DNA of 64,000 nucleotides, taken from an uncultured Caulobacterales bacterium. GTDB lineage: Bacteria; Pseudomonadota; Alphaproteobacteria; Caulobacterales; Maricaulaceae. The position numbers and the translations under genes are program-made. Numbering within the stretch: the stretch's first letter is position 1; each line of letters begins with the position of its first letter. Under the pieces are notes generated by a model. The model saw only the letters and a program-made list of their open reading frames with translations. It searched no databases and was not told where the DNA came from. Positions 1 through 10,216 of this stretch are shown here, piece after piece. The stretch is from contig CANNER010000001.1 of assembly GCA_947503715.1 (NCBI GenBank), forward strand, positions 1-64,000, given 5' to 3'.

Positions 1-78
<78 letters not shown>

Positions 79-141
79 CCGACATTAGTTATTGAACATT
101 CAGGCGGCGTACTTTATGTGCGCCGTTCTGATTATGAACAT

Positions 142-160
142 GTCCCGACTCGCTCGGGAC
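142..160. other. Hairpin in the tuf-rpsJ gap
   Basis: A perfect 7-bp stem (142-148 with 154-160) closes a 5-base loop in the 118-base gap between tuf and rpsJ. No T-run follows, so it is unlikely to be a simple intrinsic terminator. It could be an mRNA-processing or stability element that lets tuf and the ribosomal genes be expressed at different levels. That role is inference. Confidence 0.45.
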
Positions 161-196
161 TAGCTGTTTGAAACGTGTAAGATTTAGGGTTCCGTT

Positions 197-511
197 ATGG
201 ATCGTCAAAACATTCGCATCCGGTTGAAGGCTTTCGACCACCGCATTCTGGACACTTCTACCAAGGAGATCGTCTCGACGGCCAAGCGCACTGGCGCGAC
301 CGTTCGTGGTCCAATTCCACTGCCAACCCGTATCGAGAAGTTCACTGTGAACCGCTCTCCACACGTTGCAAAAAAATCCCGCGAGCAGTTCGAGATTCGT
401 ACGCATAAGCGTATGCTCGACATCGTGGATCCGACACCGCAGACTGTTGACGCGCTGATGAAGCTCGACCTCGCTGCCGGTGTTGACGTTGAAATTAAGC
501 TGGGGGCGTAA
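197..511 (+). CDS. rpsJ: 30S ribosomal protein S10
   Basis: A 104-residue protein of normal S10 length, with the family N-terminus ([14 protein letters not shown]), the [17 protein letters not shown] loop and the RTHKRMLDI segment. It belongs to the 30S head and, as NusE, to the NusB-NusG antitermination complex. It is the first gene of the S10 cluster here, 118 bases after tuf and 2 bases before rplC. Confidence 0.97.
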   Translation: MDRQNIRIRLKAFDHRILDTSTKEIVSTAKRTGATVRGPIPLPTRIEKFTVNRSPHVAKKSREQFEIRTHKRMLDIVDPTPQTVDALMKLDLAAGVDVEIKLGA

Positions 512-513
512 TC

Positions 514-1236
514 ATGTTGCGTTCAGGACTTCTCGCAAAGAAACTTGGTATGACCCAGGTTTATGATGAAGCGGGCAATCACATCCCTGTCACTGTTCTC
601 TCTCTCGAGGGTTGCCAGGTTGTGGCTCAAAAAACAGAAGATAAGCACGGTTATTCTGCGGTTCAGCTTGGTGCTGGCGATGCGAAGCCAAAGCGTGTTT
701 CCAAGGCTGAGCGTGAGCGTTTCGCGAAAGCGGGCGTGACGCCAAAGAAAAAGCTCGTTGAATTCCGGATTGCTTCAGACAACCAAATCGAAGTCGGTGC
801 CACAATGATGGCGGACCACTTCCTTGTTGGTCAAAAAGTCGACGCGGCCGGTATTACAGTCGGTAAGGGTTTTGCGGGTGCGATGAAGCGTCATAACTTT
901 GGCGGTCTTCGCGCGACACATGGTGTGTCTATTTCGCATAGGTCGCACGGTTCGACCGGTCAGTGTCAGGATCCGGGCAAAGTCTTCAAAGGTAAGAAGA
1001 TGGCGGGTCACATGGGTGCTGTTCGTCGCACGGTCCAAAATCTCGAAATCGCGCGTGTTGATGCCGAGCAGGGTCTCGTCATGATCAAGGGCGCGACACC
1101 GGGTGCAAAAGGTGCGTGGATTGAAATTCGCGATGCTGTCAAAGGTGTCAAAGCGGACGATCTGCCGACACCGGGAAAATTCACAATGGATGCGCCTAAG
1201 GCTGCACCTAAAAAAGCAAAAGGTGAGGAAGAGTAA
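514..1236 (+). CDS. rplC: 50S ribosomal protein L3
   Basis: L3 nucleates 50S assembly and approaches the peptidyl transferase centre. The central loop [20 protein letters not shown] is clear and contains the glutamine region that PrmB methylates in other proteobacteria. At 240 residues it is about 30 longer than E. coli L3 because of a C-terminal tail rich in Lys, Ala and Pro ending in acidic residues (from about residue 215). It abuts rplD directly. Confidence 0.97.
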   Translation: MLRSGLLAKKLGMTQVYDEAGNHIPVTVLSLEGCQVVAQKTEDKHGYSAVQLGAGDAKPKRVSKAERERFAKAGVTPKKKLVEFRIASDNQIEVGATMMADHFLVGQKVDAAGITVGKGFAGAMKRHNFGGLRATHGVSISHRSHGSTGQCQDPGKVFKGKKMAGHMGAVRRTVQNLEIARVDAEQGLVMIKGATPGAKGAWIEIRDAVKGVKADDLPTPGKFTMDAPKAAPKKAKGEEE

Positions 1237-1857
1237 ATGAAACTCGACGTTCAAACACTCGCCGGGAAAAAATCGGGTTCAGTTGATCTGAATGATGATG
1301 TTTTCGGCAACGAGCCACGGGCGGACATCCTGCACCGTATGGTTCGCTATCAACTCGCCAAGCGTCGCTCTGGCACGCATCAGGTTCAAGAGCGCGGTGA
1401 TGTCTCCAAGACAACAAAGCGTATTGGTCGCCAAAAAGGTGGTGGTACGGCCCGTCACGGTAACGGTTCTGTCTCGCAGTTCCGCGGTGGTGCCAAAGCG
1501 CACGGTCCACGGTCCCGCGATCACAGCTTCAATCTGCCGAAGAAAGTTCGCGCCATGGCGATGCGCCACGCGCTCTCTTCCAAGGTGAAGTCATCTGAGC
1601 TTATCATCATCGATGAGGCTTCCGTGAAATCGCCTAAAACGGCAGATCTTCGCAAGCAGCTCGAAAAGCTCGGCGTCACAAACGGCCTCGTCGTTACGGG
1701 TGCTGCGGTTGATACAAATTTCGCCAAAGCGGCCAACAATATCCCGAATGTGGATGTGTTGTCCTCTGCCGGTGCCAATGTTTATGACATCCTCAAGCGT
1801 CACCACCTTGTGTTGACAAAAGAAGCTGTCGCAGATCTGGAGGCTCGCCTGTCATGA
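1237..1857 (+). CDS. rplD: 50S ribosomal protein L4
   Basis: A 206-residue L4. The extended loop that reaches the exit tunnel is seen as the basic, glycine-rich stretch [21 protein letters not shown] around residue 65-85, followed by [14 protein letters not shown]. In E. coli L4 also represses its own operon. It starts immediately after the rplC stop and overlaps rplW by 4 bases (ATGA), which suggests translational coupling. Confidence 0.97.
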   Translation: MKLDVQTLAGKKSGSVDLNDDVFGNEPRADILHRMVRYQLAKRRSGTHQVQERGDVSKTTKRIGRQKGGGTARHGNGSVSQFRGGAKAHGPRSRDHSFNLPKKVRAMAMRHALSSKVKSSELIIIDEASVKSPKTADLRKQLEKLGVTNGLVVTGAAVDTNFAKAANNIPNVDVLSSAGANVYDILKRHHLVLTKEAVADLEARLS

Positions 1858-2150
1858 GCGTCGCAGCCCGTCATTACGATACGGTCACAGCACCGATTAT
1901 CACTGAGAAGACGACCATCGTCGCCGAAAACAACCAGGTTGTTTTTGAGGTGCCGTTGAGCGCGTCCAAGCCCGCGATTAAAGAGGCGATTGAGCAATTG
2001 TTCAGCGTTTCCGTCACCGCCGTCAATACGATGCGCGTCAAGGGTAAAACCAAGCGCTTCCGGGGTCGCCCTGGTCGCCGCAATGATATCAAAAAAGCTA
2101 TCGTCACGTTAAAAGACGGCGACAGCATTGATATCGCGACCGGATTGTAG
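1854..2150 (+). CDS. rplW: 50S ribosomal protein L23
   Basis: A 98-residue L23, which sits at the polypeptide exit and docks trigger factor and SRP. Family features are the [10 protein letters not shown]-terminal strand, the basic loop [14 protein letters not shown] and the C-terminal [11 protein letters not shown] strand. The start overlaps the last codons of rplD. Confidence 0.97.
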   Translation: MSVAARHYDTVTAPIITEKTTIVAENNQVVFEVPLSASKPAIKEAIEQLFSVSVTAVNTMRVKGKTKRFRGRPGRRNDIKKAIVTLKDGDSIDIATGL

Positions 2151-2160
2151 GGGTCACGAC

Positions 2161-2997
2161 ATGGCATTAAAGACTTTCAACCCGACTTCCCCTTCGCGTC
2201 GTCACCTTGTACAGGTTGACCGCTCGGAGCTTCACAAGGGTCGTCCAGAAAAATCACTGACACATGGTCTGACAAAGTCCGGTGGTCGGAACAATACAGG
2301 TCGCATCACGATGCGCCGTCAAGGTGGTGGCCATAAGCGCCTTTACCGTATGATTGATTTCAAGCGCACGAAGCTGGATATGACGGCGGAAGTCTTGCGT
2401 CTGGAATATGATCCGAACCGCACGGCCTTTATCGCGCTGATCCAATATAAAGACGGTGAAAAGTCCTACATTCTCGCGCCACAGCGCTTGGCTGTCGGTG
2501 ACACGGTTATCTCCTCTGCCCGCGCGGATGTGAAGCCGGGTAATACAATGCCGCTTCGCGTCATGCCTGTCGGGACGATTATTCACAATGTCGAGCTCAA
2601 GCCCGGCAAAGGTGGTCAATTGGCTCGTTCGGCAGGTGCTTATGCGCAACTCGTCGGTCGGTCCGAAGGTTACGCTCAGATTCGCCTGAAATCCGGCGAA
2701 ATGCGGATGGTTCACCAGACTTGTCTCGCGACGGTCGGTGCGGTGTCCAACCCGGATCACATGAACATCAATCTTGGTAAAGCCGGGCGGAAACGCTGGC
2801 TTGGTAAGCGCCCGCAAGTTCGCGGCGTGGCCATGAACCCAGTTGATCACCCTCACGGTGGTGGTGAAGGTCGGACATCCGGTGGTCGTCATCCTGTGAC
2901 GCCTTGGGGTAAGCCGACTAAGGGTGCGAAAACGCGCTCGAATAAAGCTACTGATAAATTCATCATTCGTTCGCGCCACGCGAAGAAAAAACGCTAG
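2161..2997 (+). CDS. rplB: 50S ribosomal protein L2
   Basis: L2 is required for subunit association and peptidyl transferase activity. I use the ATG at 2161 ([14 protein letters not shown]), which gives 278 residues and matches the family start; the longer reading frame from 2128 would overlap rplW. The highly conserved C-terminal segment [13 protein letters not shown], including the histidine linked to peptidyl transferase function, is intact near residue 225-237. Confidence 0.97.
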   Translation: MALKTFNPTSPSRRHLVQVDRSELHKGRPEKSLTHGLTKSGGRNNTGRITMRRQGGGHKRLYRMIDFKRTKLDMTAEVLRLEYDPNRTAFIALIQYKDGEKSYILAPQRLAVGDTVISSARADVKPGNTMPLRVMPVGTIIHNVELKPGKGGQLARSAGAYAQLVGRSEGYAQIRLKSGEMRMVHQTCLATVGAVSNPDHMNINLGKAGRKRWLGKRPQVRGVAMNPVDHPHGGGEGRTSGGRHPVTPWGKPTKGAKTRSNKATDKFIIRSRHAKKKR

Positions 2998-3009
2998 GGA
3001 GCGCGGAAC

Positions 3010-3288
3010 ATGCCACGTTCAGTTTGGAAAGGTCCGTTTGTTGACGGATACCTCCTGAAAAAAGCCGAAGCGACACGCGCCGAGTCGCGTCATAAGCCGA
3101 TCAAAACCTGGTCGCGTCGTTCGACAATCATGCCATCTTTTGTGGGTCTGTCCTTTCAGGTTCATAATGGTCAAAAATTCGTGCCCGTCACAATTGACGA
3201 GGACATGGTGGGTCACAAGCTCGGTGAATTTGCACCGACACGGACTTATTATGGTCACTTGGCCGATAAAAAAGCCAAGCGGAAGTAG
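3010..3288 (+). CDS. rpsS: 30S ribosomal protein S19
   Basis: A 92-residue S19 with the invariant start [17 protein letters not shown] and the [11 protein letters not shown] motif. It forms a complex with S13 in the 30S head. It lies 12 bases after rplB and 5 bases before rplV. Confidence 0.97.
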   Translation: MPRSVWKGPFVDGYLLKKAEATRAESRHKPIKTWSRRSTIMPSFVGLSFQVHNGQKFVPVTIDEDMVGHKLGEFAPTRTYYGHLADKKAKRK

Positions 3289-3293
3289 ACGTC

Positions 3294-3773
3294 ATGGCCA
3301 AGCAAAAAAATCCCCGTCGCGTCGGCGACAAAGAGGCGCGCGCCAAGCTCCGCATGATCCGGACGAGCCCACAAAAGTTGAACCTCGTTGCGCAGCTTAT
3401 CCGCGGAAAACGTGTTGAAACGGCTCTGGCTGATCTTCAATTCTCGCATAAGCGTATTTCTAACGACGTAAAAAAAGTGCTCGAAAGCGCGATTGCCAAT
3501 GCCGAGAACAATCATGGTCTCGATATTGACAGCCTGATTGTTTCTGAAGCTTATGTCGGCAAGAACTTCGTCATGAAGCGTTTCCGTGCCCGTGCCCGTG
3601 GTCGTGGTGCCCGTATCCTGAAGCCGTTCTCTGAATTGACGATCATCGTCAAAGAAGTTGATGATGCTGAGTATGAGGCGATGAAAGACAAAAAAGCCGG
3701 TAAGAAAGCTGCTAAAAACGCGGCGATCGAAAAAGAGGCTAAAAAGTCAGCTAAGACAAGTGAGGCCGCGTAA
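3294..3773 (+). CDS. rplV: 50S ribosomal protein L22
   Basis: L22 lines the exit tunnel. The core (about residues 1-125) has the expected [17 protein letters not shown] region and the beta-hairpin [15 protein letters not shown]. At 159 residues it is longer than the usual ~110-130, with a Lys/Ala-rich tail ([14 protein letters not shown]...). The stop and the rpsC start overlap as TAATG. Confidence 0.96.
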   Translation: MAKQKNPRRVGDKEARAKLRMIRTSPQKLNLVAQLIRGKRVETALADLQFSHKRISNDVKKVLESAIANAENNHGLDIDSLIVSEAYVGKNFVMKRFRARARGRGARILKPFSELTIIVKEVDDAEYEAMKDKKAGKKAAKNAAIEKEAKKSAKTSEAA

Positions 3774-4516
3774 TGGGTCAGAAGATTAATCCAATTGGCT
3801 TGCGTCTCGGTATCAACCGGACATGGTCATCACGTTGGTACGCAAATACGTCCGAATATGGCGAATTGTTGCATCAAGATCTCGCTATTCGCGCGTTCCT
3901 GATGAGTGAACTGAAGAATGCTTCAGTCTCCCGTATTGTTATTGAGCGTCCACATAAAACATGTCGCATCACAATCTACACGGCGCGTCCGGGTGTTGTG
4001 ATCGGTAAAAAAGGCTCCGATATCGAGGTTCTTCGCAAGAAGGTTGCTTCCATGGTTGACGGCGAAGTCTTCATCAACCTCGTCGAAGTTCGTAAGCCGG
4101 AAGTTGATGCCTATCTCGTTGCTGACGGTATCGCGCAACAGCTTGAGCGTCGCGTGTCTTTCCGTCGTGCCATGAAGCGGTCGCTTCAAAGCGCGATGCG
4201 TATGGGTGCTATTGGTTGTAAGATTAAACTTGGTGGTCGTCTCGGCGGTGCTGAAATCGCACGTGTTGAGCAGTATCACGAAGGGTCCGTGCCTTTGCAC
4301 ACCATGCGCGCTGACATCGATTACGGGACAGCCCGCGCGATGACGGCCATGGGTATCATTGGCATCAAGGTCTGGATCAATAAGGGCGAGATCATGGAAA
4401 ATGATCCTTACGCTCATGAGAAACGCATGACCGAGCAGGGCGATACACGCTCGCGCGGCAATGATCGCAACCGGAATGACCGCCAAGGCGGTCGTCGTCC
4501 GGCGCGTACAAATTAA
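3773..4516 (+). CDS. rpsC: 30S ribosomal protein S3
   Basis: S3 helps form the mRNA entry channel. The N-terminal KH domain carries [17 protein letters not shown] around residue 75-90, and the C-terminal domain has the [17 protein letters not shown] signature. The last ~25 residues are an Arg/Asn/Asp-rich, probably disordered tail. Its ATG shares one base with the rplV stop, so the two genes are probably translationally coupled. Confidence 0.97.
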   Translation: MGQKINPIGLRLGINRTWSSRWYANTSEYGELLHQDLAIRAFLMSELKNASVSRIVIERPHKTCRITIYTARPGVVIGKKGSDIEVLRKKVASMVDGEVFINLVEVRKPEVDAYLVADGIAQQLERRVSFRRAMKRSLQSAMRMGAIGCKIKLGGRLGGAEIARVEQYHEGSVPLHTMRADIDYGTARAMTAMGIIGIKVWINKGEIMENDPYAHEKRMTEQGDTRSRGNDRNRNDRQGGRRPARTN

Positions 4517-4532
4517 GTAAGGGCTAAGAGCA

Positions 4533-4955
4533 ATGTTACAGCCAAAACGTACAAAATTCCGGAAAGCCCATAAGGGCCGGATCAAGGGTATGGCCAAAGG
4601 CGGCACGGCGCTGAACTTCGGGTCTTACGGCCTCAAGTCTCTCGATGCGGAGCGTGTTACTGCGCGCCAGATCGAAGCCACACGTCGTGCTATCACACGT
4701 CACATGAAACGGGCCGGACGGGTCTGGATCCGCATCTTCCCTGATGTGCCCGTGACGAAGAAACCGACCGAAGTCCGTATGGGTAAAGGTAAGGGTTCTG
4801 TTGAATTCTGGGCGGCCAAGGTCAAGCCGGGTCGTATCATGTTTGAAATTGACGGCGTATCCGACGAAGTCGCGCGTGAAGCGCTGCGTCTCGGCGCTGC
4901 CAAATTGCCAGTGCGGACGAAAATCGTCATGCGTCCTGGTGAAAAGCCGGAATAG
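4533..4955 (+). CDS. rplP: 50S ribosomal protein L16
   Basis: A 140-residue L16, which contacts the A-site tRNA elbow. The start [16 protein letters not shown] and the segments [20 protein letters not shown] and [18 protein letters not shown] are diagnostic. The Arg in IRIFPD precedes the site hydroxylated in some bacteria. Normal length. Confidence 0.97.
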   Translation: MLQPKRTKFRKAHKGRIKGMAKGGTALNFGSYGLKSLDAERVTARQIEATRRAITRHMKRAGRVWIRIFPDVPVTKKPTEVRMGKGKGSVEFWAAKVKPGRIMFEIDGVSDEVAREALRLGAAKLPVRTKIVMRPGEKPE

Positions 4956-4965
4956 GAGAGCGATC

Positions 4966-5172
4966 ATGAAAGCTGAAGATATCCGCGCATTATCCGCCGA
5001 CCAGGTCACGGACGAGTTGCTCAAGCTGAAGAAGGAGCAGTTCAACCTGCGCTTCCAGGATGCAACCGGCCAGCTCGAGAAGACCGCGCACGTGCGTCAG
5101 GTCCGTCGTGACATCGCCCGCATCAAGACAATCCAAGCTGAGACGAAATCAGCTGATAAGAAGAAGGCGTAA
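4966..5172 (+). CDS. rpmC: 50S ribosomal protein L29
   Basis: A 68-residue two-helix L29 beside the tunnel exit. The ATG at 4966 follows an AGGAGAG ribosome-binding site and gives the family start [10 protein letters not shown]; the reading frame upstream is an extension through rplP. The conserved segment [11 protein letters not shown] is present. Confidence 0.95.
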   Translation: MKAEDIRALSADQVTDELLKLKKEQFNLRFQDATGQLEKTAHVRQVRRDIARIKTIQAETKSADKKKA

Positions 5173-5175
5173 GTC

Positions 5176-5409
5176 ATGCCTAAACGTATTCTGCAAGGCG
5201 TCGTTGTTTCCGACAAGACTGACAAAACCGTTGTCGTCAAAGTCGAGCGTTCTTTTCTGCACCCGCTGCTGAAGAAAACGATCCGCCGGACAAAAAAGTA
5301 TCACGCACATGATGAGAGCAATGCGATCAAAGTGGGCGAACAGGTGCGCATCATTGAGTGCCCGCCAAAATCGAAATTGAAGACCTGGGAAGTCGTCACC
5401 GGGAAATAA
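5176..5409 (+). CDS. rpsQ: 30S ribosomal protein S17
   Basis: A 77-residue S17, an early 16S rRNA binder with an OB fold. Typical segments are [18 protein letters not shown] and YHAHDE near the middle and [14 protein letters not shown] at the end. It starts 3 bases after rpmC. Confidence 0.97.
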   Translation: MPKRILQGVVVSDKTDKTVVVKVERSFLHPLLKKTIRRTKKYHAHDESNAIKVGEQVRIIECPPKSKLKTWEVVTGK

Positions 5410-5447
5410 ATTCCCGGCGGTGAAACTGCCAAGCTTAGGAGAATCGC

Positions 5448-5831
5448 ATGATTCAAATGCAATCCAACCTCGACGTCGCCGATAATTCCGGTGCCCGTCG
5501 CGTTCAGTGCATCAAAGTACTGGGCGGATCCAAGCGCCGCTATGCCAGCGTGGGCGACATTATTGTCGTCTCCGTGAAAGAGGCTCAGCCGCGTGGTAAA
5601 GTGAAAAAGGGTGACGTCCGTCGCGCTGTTGTTGTGCGTGTCCGCAAGGACATTCAACGCGCTGATGGCTCCGTTATCCGTTTTGACGGCAATGCTGCTG
5701 TCATCATCAATACAAATGGCGAACCGCTCGGAACGCGGATTTTTGGCCCTGTGCCGCGCGAGCTTCGCGCCAAGTCAGGCCCGACAAAAAATCTGATGAA
5801 GATCGTCTCGCTCGCACCAGAGGTCCTGTAG
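5448..5831 (+). CDS. rplN: 50S ribosomal protein L14 with a 5-residue insertion
   Basis: L14 lies at the subunit interface. The protein follows the family closely ([43 protein letters not shown]) but is 127 residues instead of 122-123. The excess lies between RELR and MKIV, where about nine residues (AKSGPTKNL) replace the usual four. An AGGAG ribosome-binding site precedes the ATG. The reading frame is intact, so this is a real insertion and not a frameshift. Confidence 0.96.
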   Translation: MIQMQSNLDVADNSGARRVQCIKVLGGSKRRYASVGDIIVVSVKEAQPRGKVKKGDVRRAVVVRVRKDIQRADGSVIRFDGNAAVIINTNGEPLGTRIFGPVPRELRAKSGPTKNLMKIVSLAPEVL

Positions 5832-5833
5832 TC

Positions 5834-6154
5834 ATGGCTGCCAAGATCAAAAAAGGCGATTATGTCGTAGTCCTGTCGGGCGCCGATAAAGGTCGCAAAG
5901 GCGAAGTCCTTAAGGTTTCTCCAAAGGATGAGCGCGTCGTTGTCAAAGGCGTTCGCCTGATGAAGCGTCACGTCAAGCCGTCACAGGCTGACCCTGATGG
6001 CGGAATTCAACAGTTTGAAGCACCAATTCACGTTTCTAACGTCGCGCATATCGATCCAAAAGACGATGTTCCGACACGCGTGGGTTTCAAGGTTCTGAAA
6101 GACGGCAAAAAGGTCCGCGTGGCCAAGAAATCGGGAGAAGTCATCGATGGCTAA
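5834..6154 (+). CDS. rplX: 50S ribosomal protein L24
   Basis: A 106-residue L24, an assembly initiator. The KOW motif is clear at the N-terminus ([23 protein letters not shown]), followed by [15 protein letters not shown]. It overlaps the start of rplE by 8 bases. Confidence 0.97.
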   Translation: MAAKIKKGDYVVVLSGADKGRKGEVLKVSPKDERVVVKGVRLMKRHVKPSQADPDGGIQQFEAPIHVSNVAHIDPKDDVPTRVGFKVLKDGKKVRVAKKSGEVIDG

Positions 6155-6701
6155 GCCGTATACACCCCGCCTGGCCGAACTCTACACGAGCGAAATTCGT
6201 GGCAAGATGCAGGATCAGTTTAAATATTCCAACTCCATGCAGATCCCGGCGATTGAAAAAGTCGTCCTGAATATGGGTCTCGGTGAAGGCGTTGCTGACA
6301 AGAAGAAAGTCACAGCCGCCATCGAAGAAATGGAATTGATCGCCGGCCAAAAGCCTGTGCCAACTGTCGCCAAGAACTCCATTGCGGGCTTTAAGCTCCG
6401 TGACGGTATGGTGATTGGTGCCAAAGTGACGCTGCGTCGCGACAAGATGTATGAATTTCTTGATCGTCTGACAAACGTGGCGCTGCCACGCGTTCGTGAC
6501 TTTCGCGGCCTGAATGGTAAAAGTTTTGATGGTAATGGCAATTATGCCATGGGCCTGAAAGAACATATCGTCTTCCCTGAAATTGACTATGATAAGGTCG
6601 AGGGAACACGCGGTATGGATATCGTGGTGCAAACCAGCGCCAAAACAGATGAAGAAGCCAAGGCATTGCTGGCCGCGTTTGGGTTCCCGTTCCGCAACTA
6701 A
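6147..6701 (+). CDS. rplE: 50S ribosomal protein L5
   Basis: A 184-residue L5 of the central protuberance, which binds 5S rRNA. Diagnostic segments are [18 protein letters not shown] and [21 protein letters not shown] at the C-terminus. The frame starts inside the end of rplX. A 78-base gap separates it from rpsN. Confidence 0.97.
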   Translation: MAKPYTPRLAELYTSEIRGKMQDQFKYSNSMQIPAIEKVVLNMGLGEGVADKKKVTAAIEEMELIAGQKPVPTVAKNSIAGFKLRDGMVIGAKVTLRRDKMYEFLDRLTNVALPRVRDFRGLNGKSFDGNGNYAMGLKEHIVFPEIDYDKVEGTRGMDIVVQTSAKTDEEAKALLAAFGFPFRN

Positions 6702-6779
6702 GCGAAACGGCCAAACGAACGCAGTAAGTCGAGCGGGTCTTTGAAAGAGGCCCTGCAACTTGAAAAAGGAATAGATTGA

Positions 6780-7085
6780 ATGGCTAAAGTCAGTGCAGTC
6801 GAACGCAATTTGAAGCGCCAGCGCCTCGTTGCGAAATATGCCGCGAAACGTGCTCTCTTAAAAGACACGGCCCGCGACAAAGACCTTCCGGTCGAAGAGC
6901 GCTTTGCCGCTCAGCTGAAACTCGCGGCACTCCCGCGCAATTCCGCTGAGACACGCGTTCGCAACCGTTGTCAGGTTACCGGGCGTCCGCGCGGTTACTA
7001 TCGTAAAATGAAAATGTCCCGTATCGCCATCCGTGATCTGGGTTCCATCGGCCTGATCCCGGGTCTCACGAAATCCAGCTGGTAG
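6780..7085 (+). CDS. rpsN: 30S ribosomal protein S14 (zinc-independent form)
   Basis: A 101-residue S14 of the long form. It has a single cysteine in the C-terminal region ([16 protein letters not shown]) and no CxxC pairs, so it is the form that does not bind zinc. The C-terminal [14 protein letters not shown] is typical. Confidence 0.97.
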   Translation: MAKVSAVERNLKRQRLVAKYAAKRALLKDTARDKDLPVEERFAAQLKLAALPRNSAETRVRNRCQVTGRPRGYYRKMKMSRIAIRDLGSIGLIPGLTKSSW

Positions 7086-7097
7086 GGAGGAAACAGA

Positions 7098-7496
7098 ATG
7101 TCTTTTTCCGATCCACTCGGTGATATGCTCACCCGTATCCGTAACGCCATCATGCGTAACCGCTCTTCGGTTATAACACCGGCGTCAAACTTGCGCGGCC
7201 GCGTCCTCGACGTTTTGGCTGATGAAGGTTTCATCCGCGGATATTCCGAAACAACAGATGAAGCGGGCTTCCGTGCCTTCTCCATCGAATTGAAATATTT
7301 CGAAGGTGAAGCGGTTATCCGTGAAATCAAACGCGTGTCCAAGCCCGGCCGTCGCGTTTACTCGTCCGTCAAGACGTTGCCGCAAGTCCGCAATGGTCTC
7401 GGCATCTCTATCCTGTCCACCCCTAAAGGCGTTATGAGTGACGCTGCTGCCCGCGAAAACAATGTCGGCGGCGAAGTCCTCTGCCAGGTCGCGTAA
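7098..7496 (+). CDS. rpsH: 30S ribosomal protein S8
   Basis: A 132-residue S8, which organises the 16S central domain and in E. coli represses the spc operon. The family start [17 protein letters not shown] and the C-terminal [20 protein letters not shown] are present. A GGGAGGAAAC ribosome-binding site precedes the ATG. Confidence 0.97.
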   Translation: MSFSDPLGDMLTRIRNAIMRNRSSVITPASNLRGRVLDVLADEGFIRGYSETTDEAGFRAFSIELKYFEGEAVIREIKRVSKPGRRVYSSVKTLPQVRNGLGISILSTPKGVMSDAAARENNVGGEVLCQVA

Positions 7497-7506
7497 GGAG
7501 GGTTAT

Positions 7507-8040
7507 ATGTCACGTATTGGTAAAAACCCCGTCACGGTCCCAGCCGCTGTCACACTGACCCAATCCGGTCAGGACGTCACAGTCAAAGGCGCCAAAGGCG
7601 AATTAAGCTTCACGCTTCCGGATGCTGTCACAGGCAAATTGGAGGGTGCTGAATTCACCGTTTCCCCCGTTGAAGGCAACAAGAACGCCAAAGCGATGTG
7701 GGGCATGGCCCGCACAATGGTCGCCAACATGATTGAAGGCGTGTCAAACGGCTTCAAAAAAGAGCTTCAGCTCAAAGGTGTTGGTTATCGGGCACAGATG
7801 AAAGGGTCTACACTGTCTATGCAGCTTGGGTTCTCTCACGATGTTGAATATGCCGCGCCGGACGGAATCACAATTAACGCACCAAAGCCGACTCAGGTGA
7901 TTATCGAAGGTATCGATAAGCAGCAGGTTGGTCAGGTTGCAGCGGAAATCCGCTCCTACCGGAAGCCAGAGCCTTACAAAGGTAAGGGTGTCCGTTATCT
8001 TGGCGAATATGTCCGGATGAAAGAAGGGAAGAAGAAGTAG
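7507..8040 (+). CDS. rplF: 50S ribosomal protein L6
   Basis: A 177-residue L6 starting at the ATG at 7507 ([13 protein letters not shown]), which follows AAGGAGGG; the longer frame from 7438 reads through rpsH. Two repeated L6 domains are present, ending in the conserved [19 protein letters not shown]. Confidence 0.97.
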   Translation: MSRIGKNPVTVPAAVTLTQSGQDVTVKGAKGELSFTLPDAVTGKLEGAEFTVSPVEGNKNAKAMWGMARTMVANMIEGVSNGFKKELQLKGVGYRAQMKGSTLSMQLGFSHDVEYAAPDGITINAPKPTQVIIEGIDKQQVGQVAAEIRSYRKPEPYKGKGVRYLGEYVRMKEGKKK

Positions 8041-8042
8041 TC

Positions 8043-8393
8043 ATGAAATCCTCTCGCTCCCTCATGCAGCGTCGCGCGCAACGCGTCCGTCGCCGCCTTA
8101 AAAAACACGCCAATGGACGTCCGCGTCTGTCGGTTTTCCGGTCCAACAAAAATATCAGCGTTCAGATCATCGACGATGTGACGGGCACGACTTTGGCTTC
8201 GGCTTCCACTTTGGAGGACAAGACAGCCAAAGGCGGCGATGTCGAAGCGGCAAAGCGCATCGGCAAGCTGATCGCGGAACGCGCGTCAAAGGCGAAAGTC
8301 GGCGACATCGTGTTCGATCGTGGACCTTATCTCTATCACGGCCGGGTGAAAGCCCTCGCCGACGCGGCTCGCGAAGCCGGTCTGAAATTCTAG
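8043..8393 (+). CDS. rplR: 50S ribosomal protein L18
   Basis: A 116-residue L18, a 5S rRNA-binding protein. It has the basic N-terminus ([28 protein letters not shown]) and the C-terminal [26 protein letters not shown]. It is packed 2 bases after rplF. Confidence 0.97.
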   Translation: MKSSRSLMQRRAQRVRRRLKKHANGRPRLSVFRSNKNISVQIIDDVTGTTLASASTLEDKTAKGGDVEAAKRIGKLIAERASKAKVGDIVFDRGPYLYHGRVKALADAAREAGLKF

Positions 8394-8402
8394 GAACGTA
8401 TT

Positions 8403-9008
8403 ATGGCTCGTAGAGAAGACAACCGTCGCGGTGGAAAACGCGAAGAAGTAGATAACGAATTCACGGATCGCTTGGTTCACATTAACCGTGTTGCCAAGAC
8501 TGTGAAAGGTGGACGGAATATGTCTTTCGCCGCCCTCGTTATCGTGGGTGATGAAAAAGGTCGTGTCGGCTTCGGTAAGGGTAAAGCCCGCGAAGTGCCG
8601 GAAGCGATCCGTAAGGCGTCGGAAGAAGCTAAAAAGACAATGATCCGCGTGCCATTGCGCGAAGGTCGCACATTCCATCATGATGTCCGCGGACGTCACG
8701 GTGCGGGTAAAGTTGTGATGCGTGCGGCGCCTCCGGGTACCGGTGTTATCGCAGGTGGACCCATGCGGGCTGTGCTCGAATGCCTCGGCGTTCAGGACGT
8801 GGTCACAAAGTCTATCGGGACATCAAACCCATACAACATGGTGCGTGCGACTTTTGATGCGCTCAAGCGTATGGAAAGCCCGCGGACGATCGCGAATAAG
8901 CGTGGCAAGAAAGTCGCCGAGATCGTGAACCGCCGCAATGATGGTGCGTCAGCTCCGGAGGCGCTTGATGCGGCTTCTGAAACTGTCGTAGCTGGAGCGG
9001 AGGCTTAG
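8403..9008 (+). CDS. rpsE: 30S ribosomal protein S5
   Basis: A 201-residue S5, important for decoding fidelity and mRNA unwinding at the entry. The dsRNA-binding-like N-terminal domain ([19 protein letters not shown]) and the [22 protein letters not shown] segment are conserved. A ~25-residue Ala/Glu-rich tail extends past the core. Confidence 0.97.
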   Translation: MARREDNRRGGKREEVDNEFTDRLVHINRVAKTVKGGRNMSFAALVIVGDEKGRVGFGKGKAREVPEAIRKASEEAKKTMIRVPLREGRTFHHDVRGRHGAGKVVMRAAPPGTGVIAGGPMRAVLECLGVQDVVTKSIGTSNPYNMVRATFDALKRMESPRTIANKRGKKVAEIVNRRNDGASAPEALDAASETVVAGAEA

Positions 9009-9010
9009 TC

Positions 9011-9199
9011 ATGGCTAAAAAAGCAACAGTAACTGTTCGCCAAACCGGCAGTGCGACCCGTCGTAAACCTGACCAGCGTGCAACGCTTGTCGGTCTCGGC
9101 TTGGGACGCATCGGAAAACAGCGGACTTTGGAAGACACACCTTCCGTGCGTGGGATGATCAATAAGGTCGCCCATATGGTAAAAATCGTAGAAGAGTAG
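9011..9199 (+). CDS. rpmD: 50S ribosomal protein L30
   Basis: A 62-residue L30 ([41 protein letters not shown]). It sits between rpsE and rplO as in most proteobacterial spc operons, 2 bases after rpsE. Confidence 0.96.
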   Translation: MAKKATVTVRQTGSATRRKPDQRATLVGLGLGRIGKQRTLEDTPSVRGMINKVAHMVKIVEE

Positions 9200-9257
9200 T
9201 TTCTCCACAGTCCGGCATTGCCGGGCTTTGGCTGAAAAACCTCTTGAGGATAGTACA

Positions 9258-10205
9258 ATGCGTTTGAACGAACTAAGTGATAATGATGGCGCCACACACC
9301 GCAAGAAGCGGATTGGTCGCGGTATCGGCTCTGGCAAGGGCAAAACAGGTGGCCGCGGTGTCAAAGGTCAGAAGTCCCGCTCAGGTGTGACAGTTGGCGG
9401 CTTTGAAGGCGGCCAAATGCCCATCTATATGCGTCTGCCAAAGCGTGGCTTTAACGCGCCAAACAGCAAGACATATCAGGAGCTCAGCATTGCCAATCTT
9501 AATCGTGCGATTGAGTCCGGTAAGATTGACGGCAAAACTGATCTTGATGCAGCGGCCCTCGTCGAAGCCGGCGTTATCCGCCGTGCCAAAGACGGTGTTC
9601 GTCTGATCGGTACAGGTAAAGTGTCGAAGGCCGTGAAACTTCACGTCTCCGGCGCAACAAAAGGCGCGATTGCCGCTGTCGAAGCGGCCAAAGGCTCCGT
9701 AACTGTTCTGGACGAAGACACTGTCTATCGCAAAAAAGGCGAGAAGCAGGACCGTTCTGGCAAAGTGTCCAAAGCTGATAAGAAAGCCGCCAAAGCCGAC
9801 GCAGCTCCGGCTGAAAAAGCGCCAAAAGCTGAAAAGCCCAAGGCCGTTAAAAAGGCTCCGGCCAAGAAAGCTGCCGCTAAAAAAGATGACGGCGTGTCCG
9901 CTTATCTCGAGCCAACACAGCAGTTTGATGCGGATGCTGACAACGCTGTTGTTACGAAGATTGAAAAATATCTTGGGGCGTCTTTGAAGAATAAGGACGC
10001 GAAATACGTGTCTTGTTCGGATGAGACGGAACTCGATACAATCGTCAAAGGCTTCATGAAAAAGAAAATGGGCATTGATGACAAAGACACCGCAATGGAA
10101 AAAGTCAAAGCTGTCTGTGCCGAGATGAAGCCAATGCGTATGAAAAACCGTGTCACATTCTATTACCTGCTGGCCAAAAACGAAGGCAAGCTCGGCGAAT
10201 TCTAA
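9258..10205 (+). CDS. rplO: 50S ribosomal protein L15 fused to a DUF2853-like domain
   Basis: The ATG at 9258 gives the L15 start MRLNELSDNDGATHRKKR and 315 residues, twice the normal ~155. Residues 1-155 are an ordinary L15 (RIGRGIGSGKGKTGGRG, EGGQMPIYMRLPKRGF). Residues about 158-212 are a Lys/Ala/Pro-rich linker. Residues about 213-315 form a compact domain (KYVSCSDETELDTIVKGFM, KAVCAEMKPMRMKNRVTFYY, LLAKNEGKLGEF) that resembles the free-standing DUF2853 family; this match is from memory. No frameshift or internal stop separates the parts. L15 is a late 50S assembly protein; DUF2853 has no known function. An internal start giving a separate C-terminal product cannot be ruled out. Confidence 0.93.
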   Translation: MRLNELSDNDGATHRKKRIGRGIGSGKGKTGGRGVKGQKSRSGVTVGGFEGGQMPIYMRLPKRGFNAPNSKTYQELSIANLNRAIESGKIDGKTDLDAAALVEAGVIRRAKDGVRLIGTGKVSKAVKLHVSGATKGAIAAVEAAKGSVTVLDEDTVYRKKGEKQDRSGKVSKADKKAAKADAAPAEKAPKAEKPKAVKKAPAKKAAAKKDDGVSAYLEPTQQFDADADNAVVTKIEKYLGASLKNKDAKYVSCSDETELDTIVKGFMKKKMGIDDKDTAMEKVKAVCAEMKPMRMKNRVTFYYLLAKNEGKLGEF

Positions 10206-10216
10206 ACTATAATGTT

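Noticed and set aside
92-120. Possible promoter before rpsJ
   Set aside because: TTGAAC (92-97) has no -10 at correct spacing better than TATGTG, so I do not list it.
124-138. GTTC-N7-GAAC palindrome in the tuf-rpsJ gap
   Set aside because: Inverted, not the direct GTTC repeat of alphaproteobacterial LexA boxes, and it lies far from a plausible promoter for a damage-response gene.
9760-10205. Frameshift or assembly artefact joining rplO to a second gene
   Set aside because: The frame is open across the linker with unchanged base and codon composition, and there is no stop, duplication or ambiguous run at the junction.
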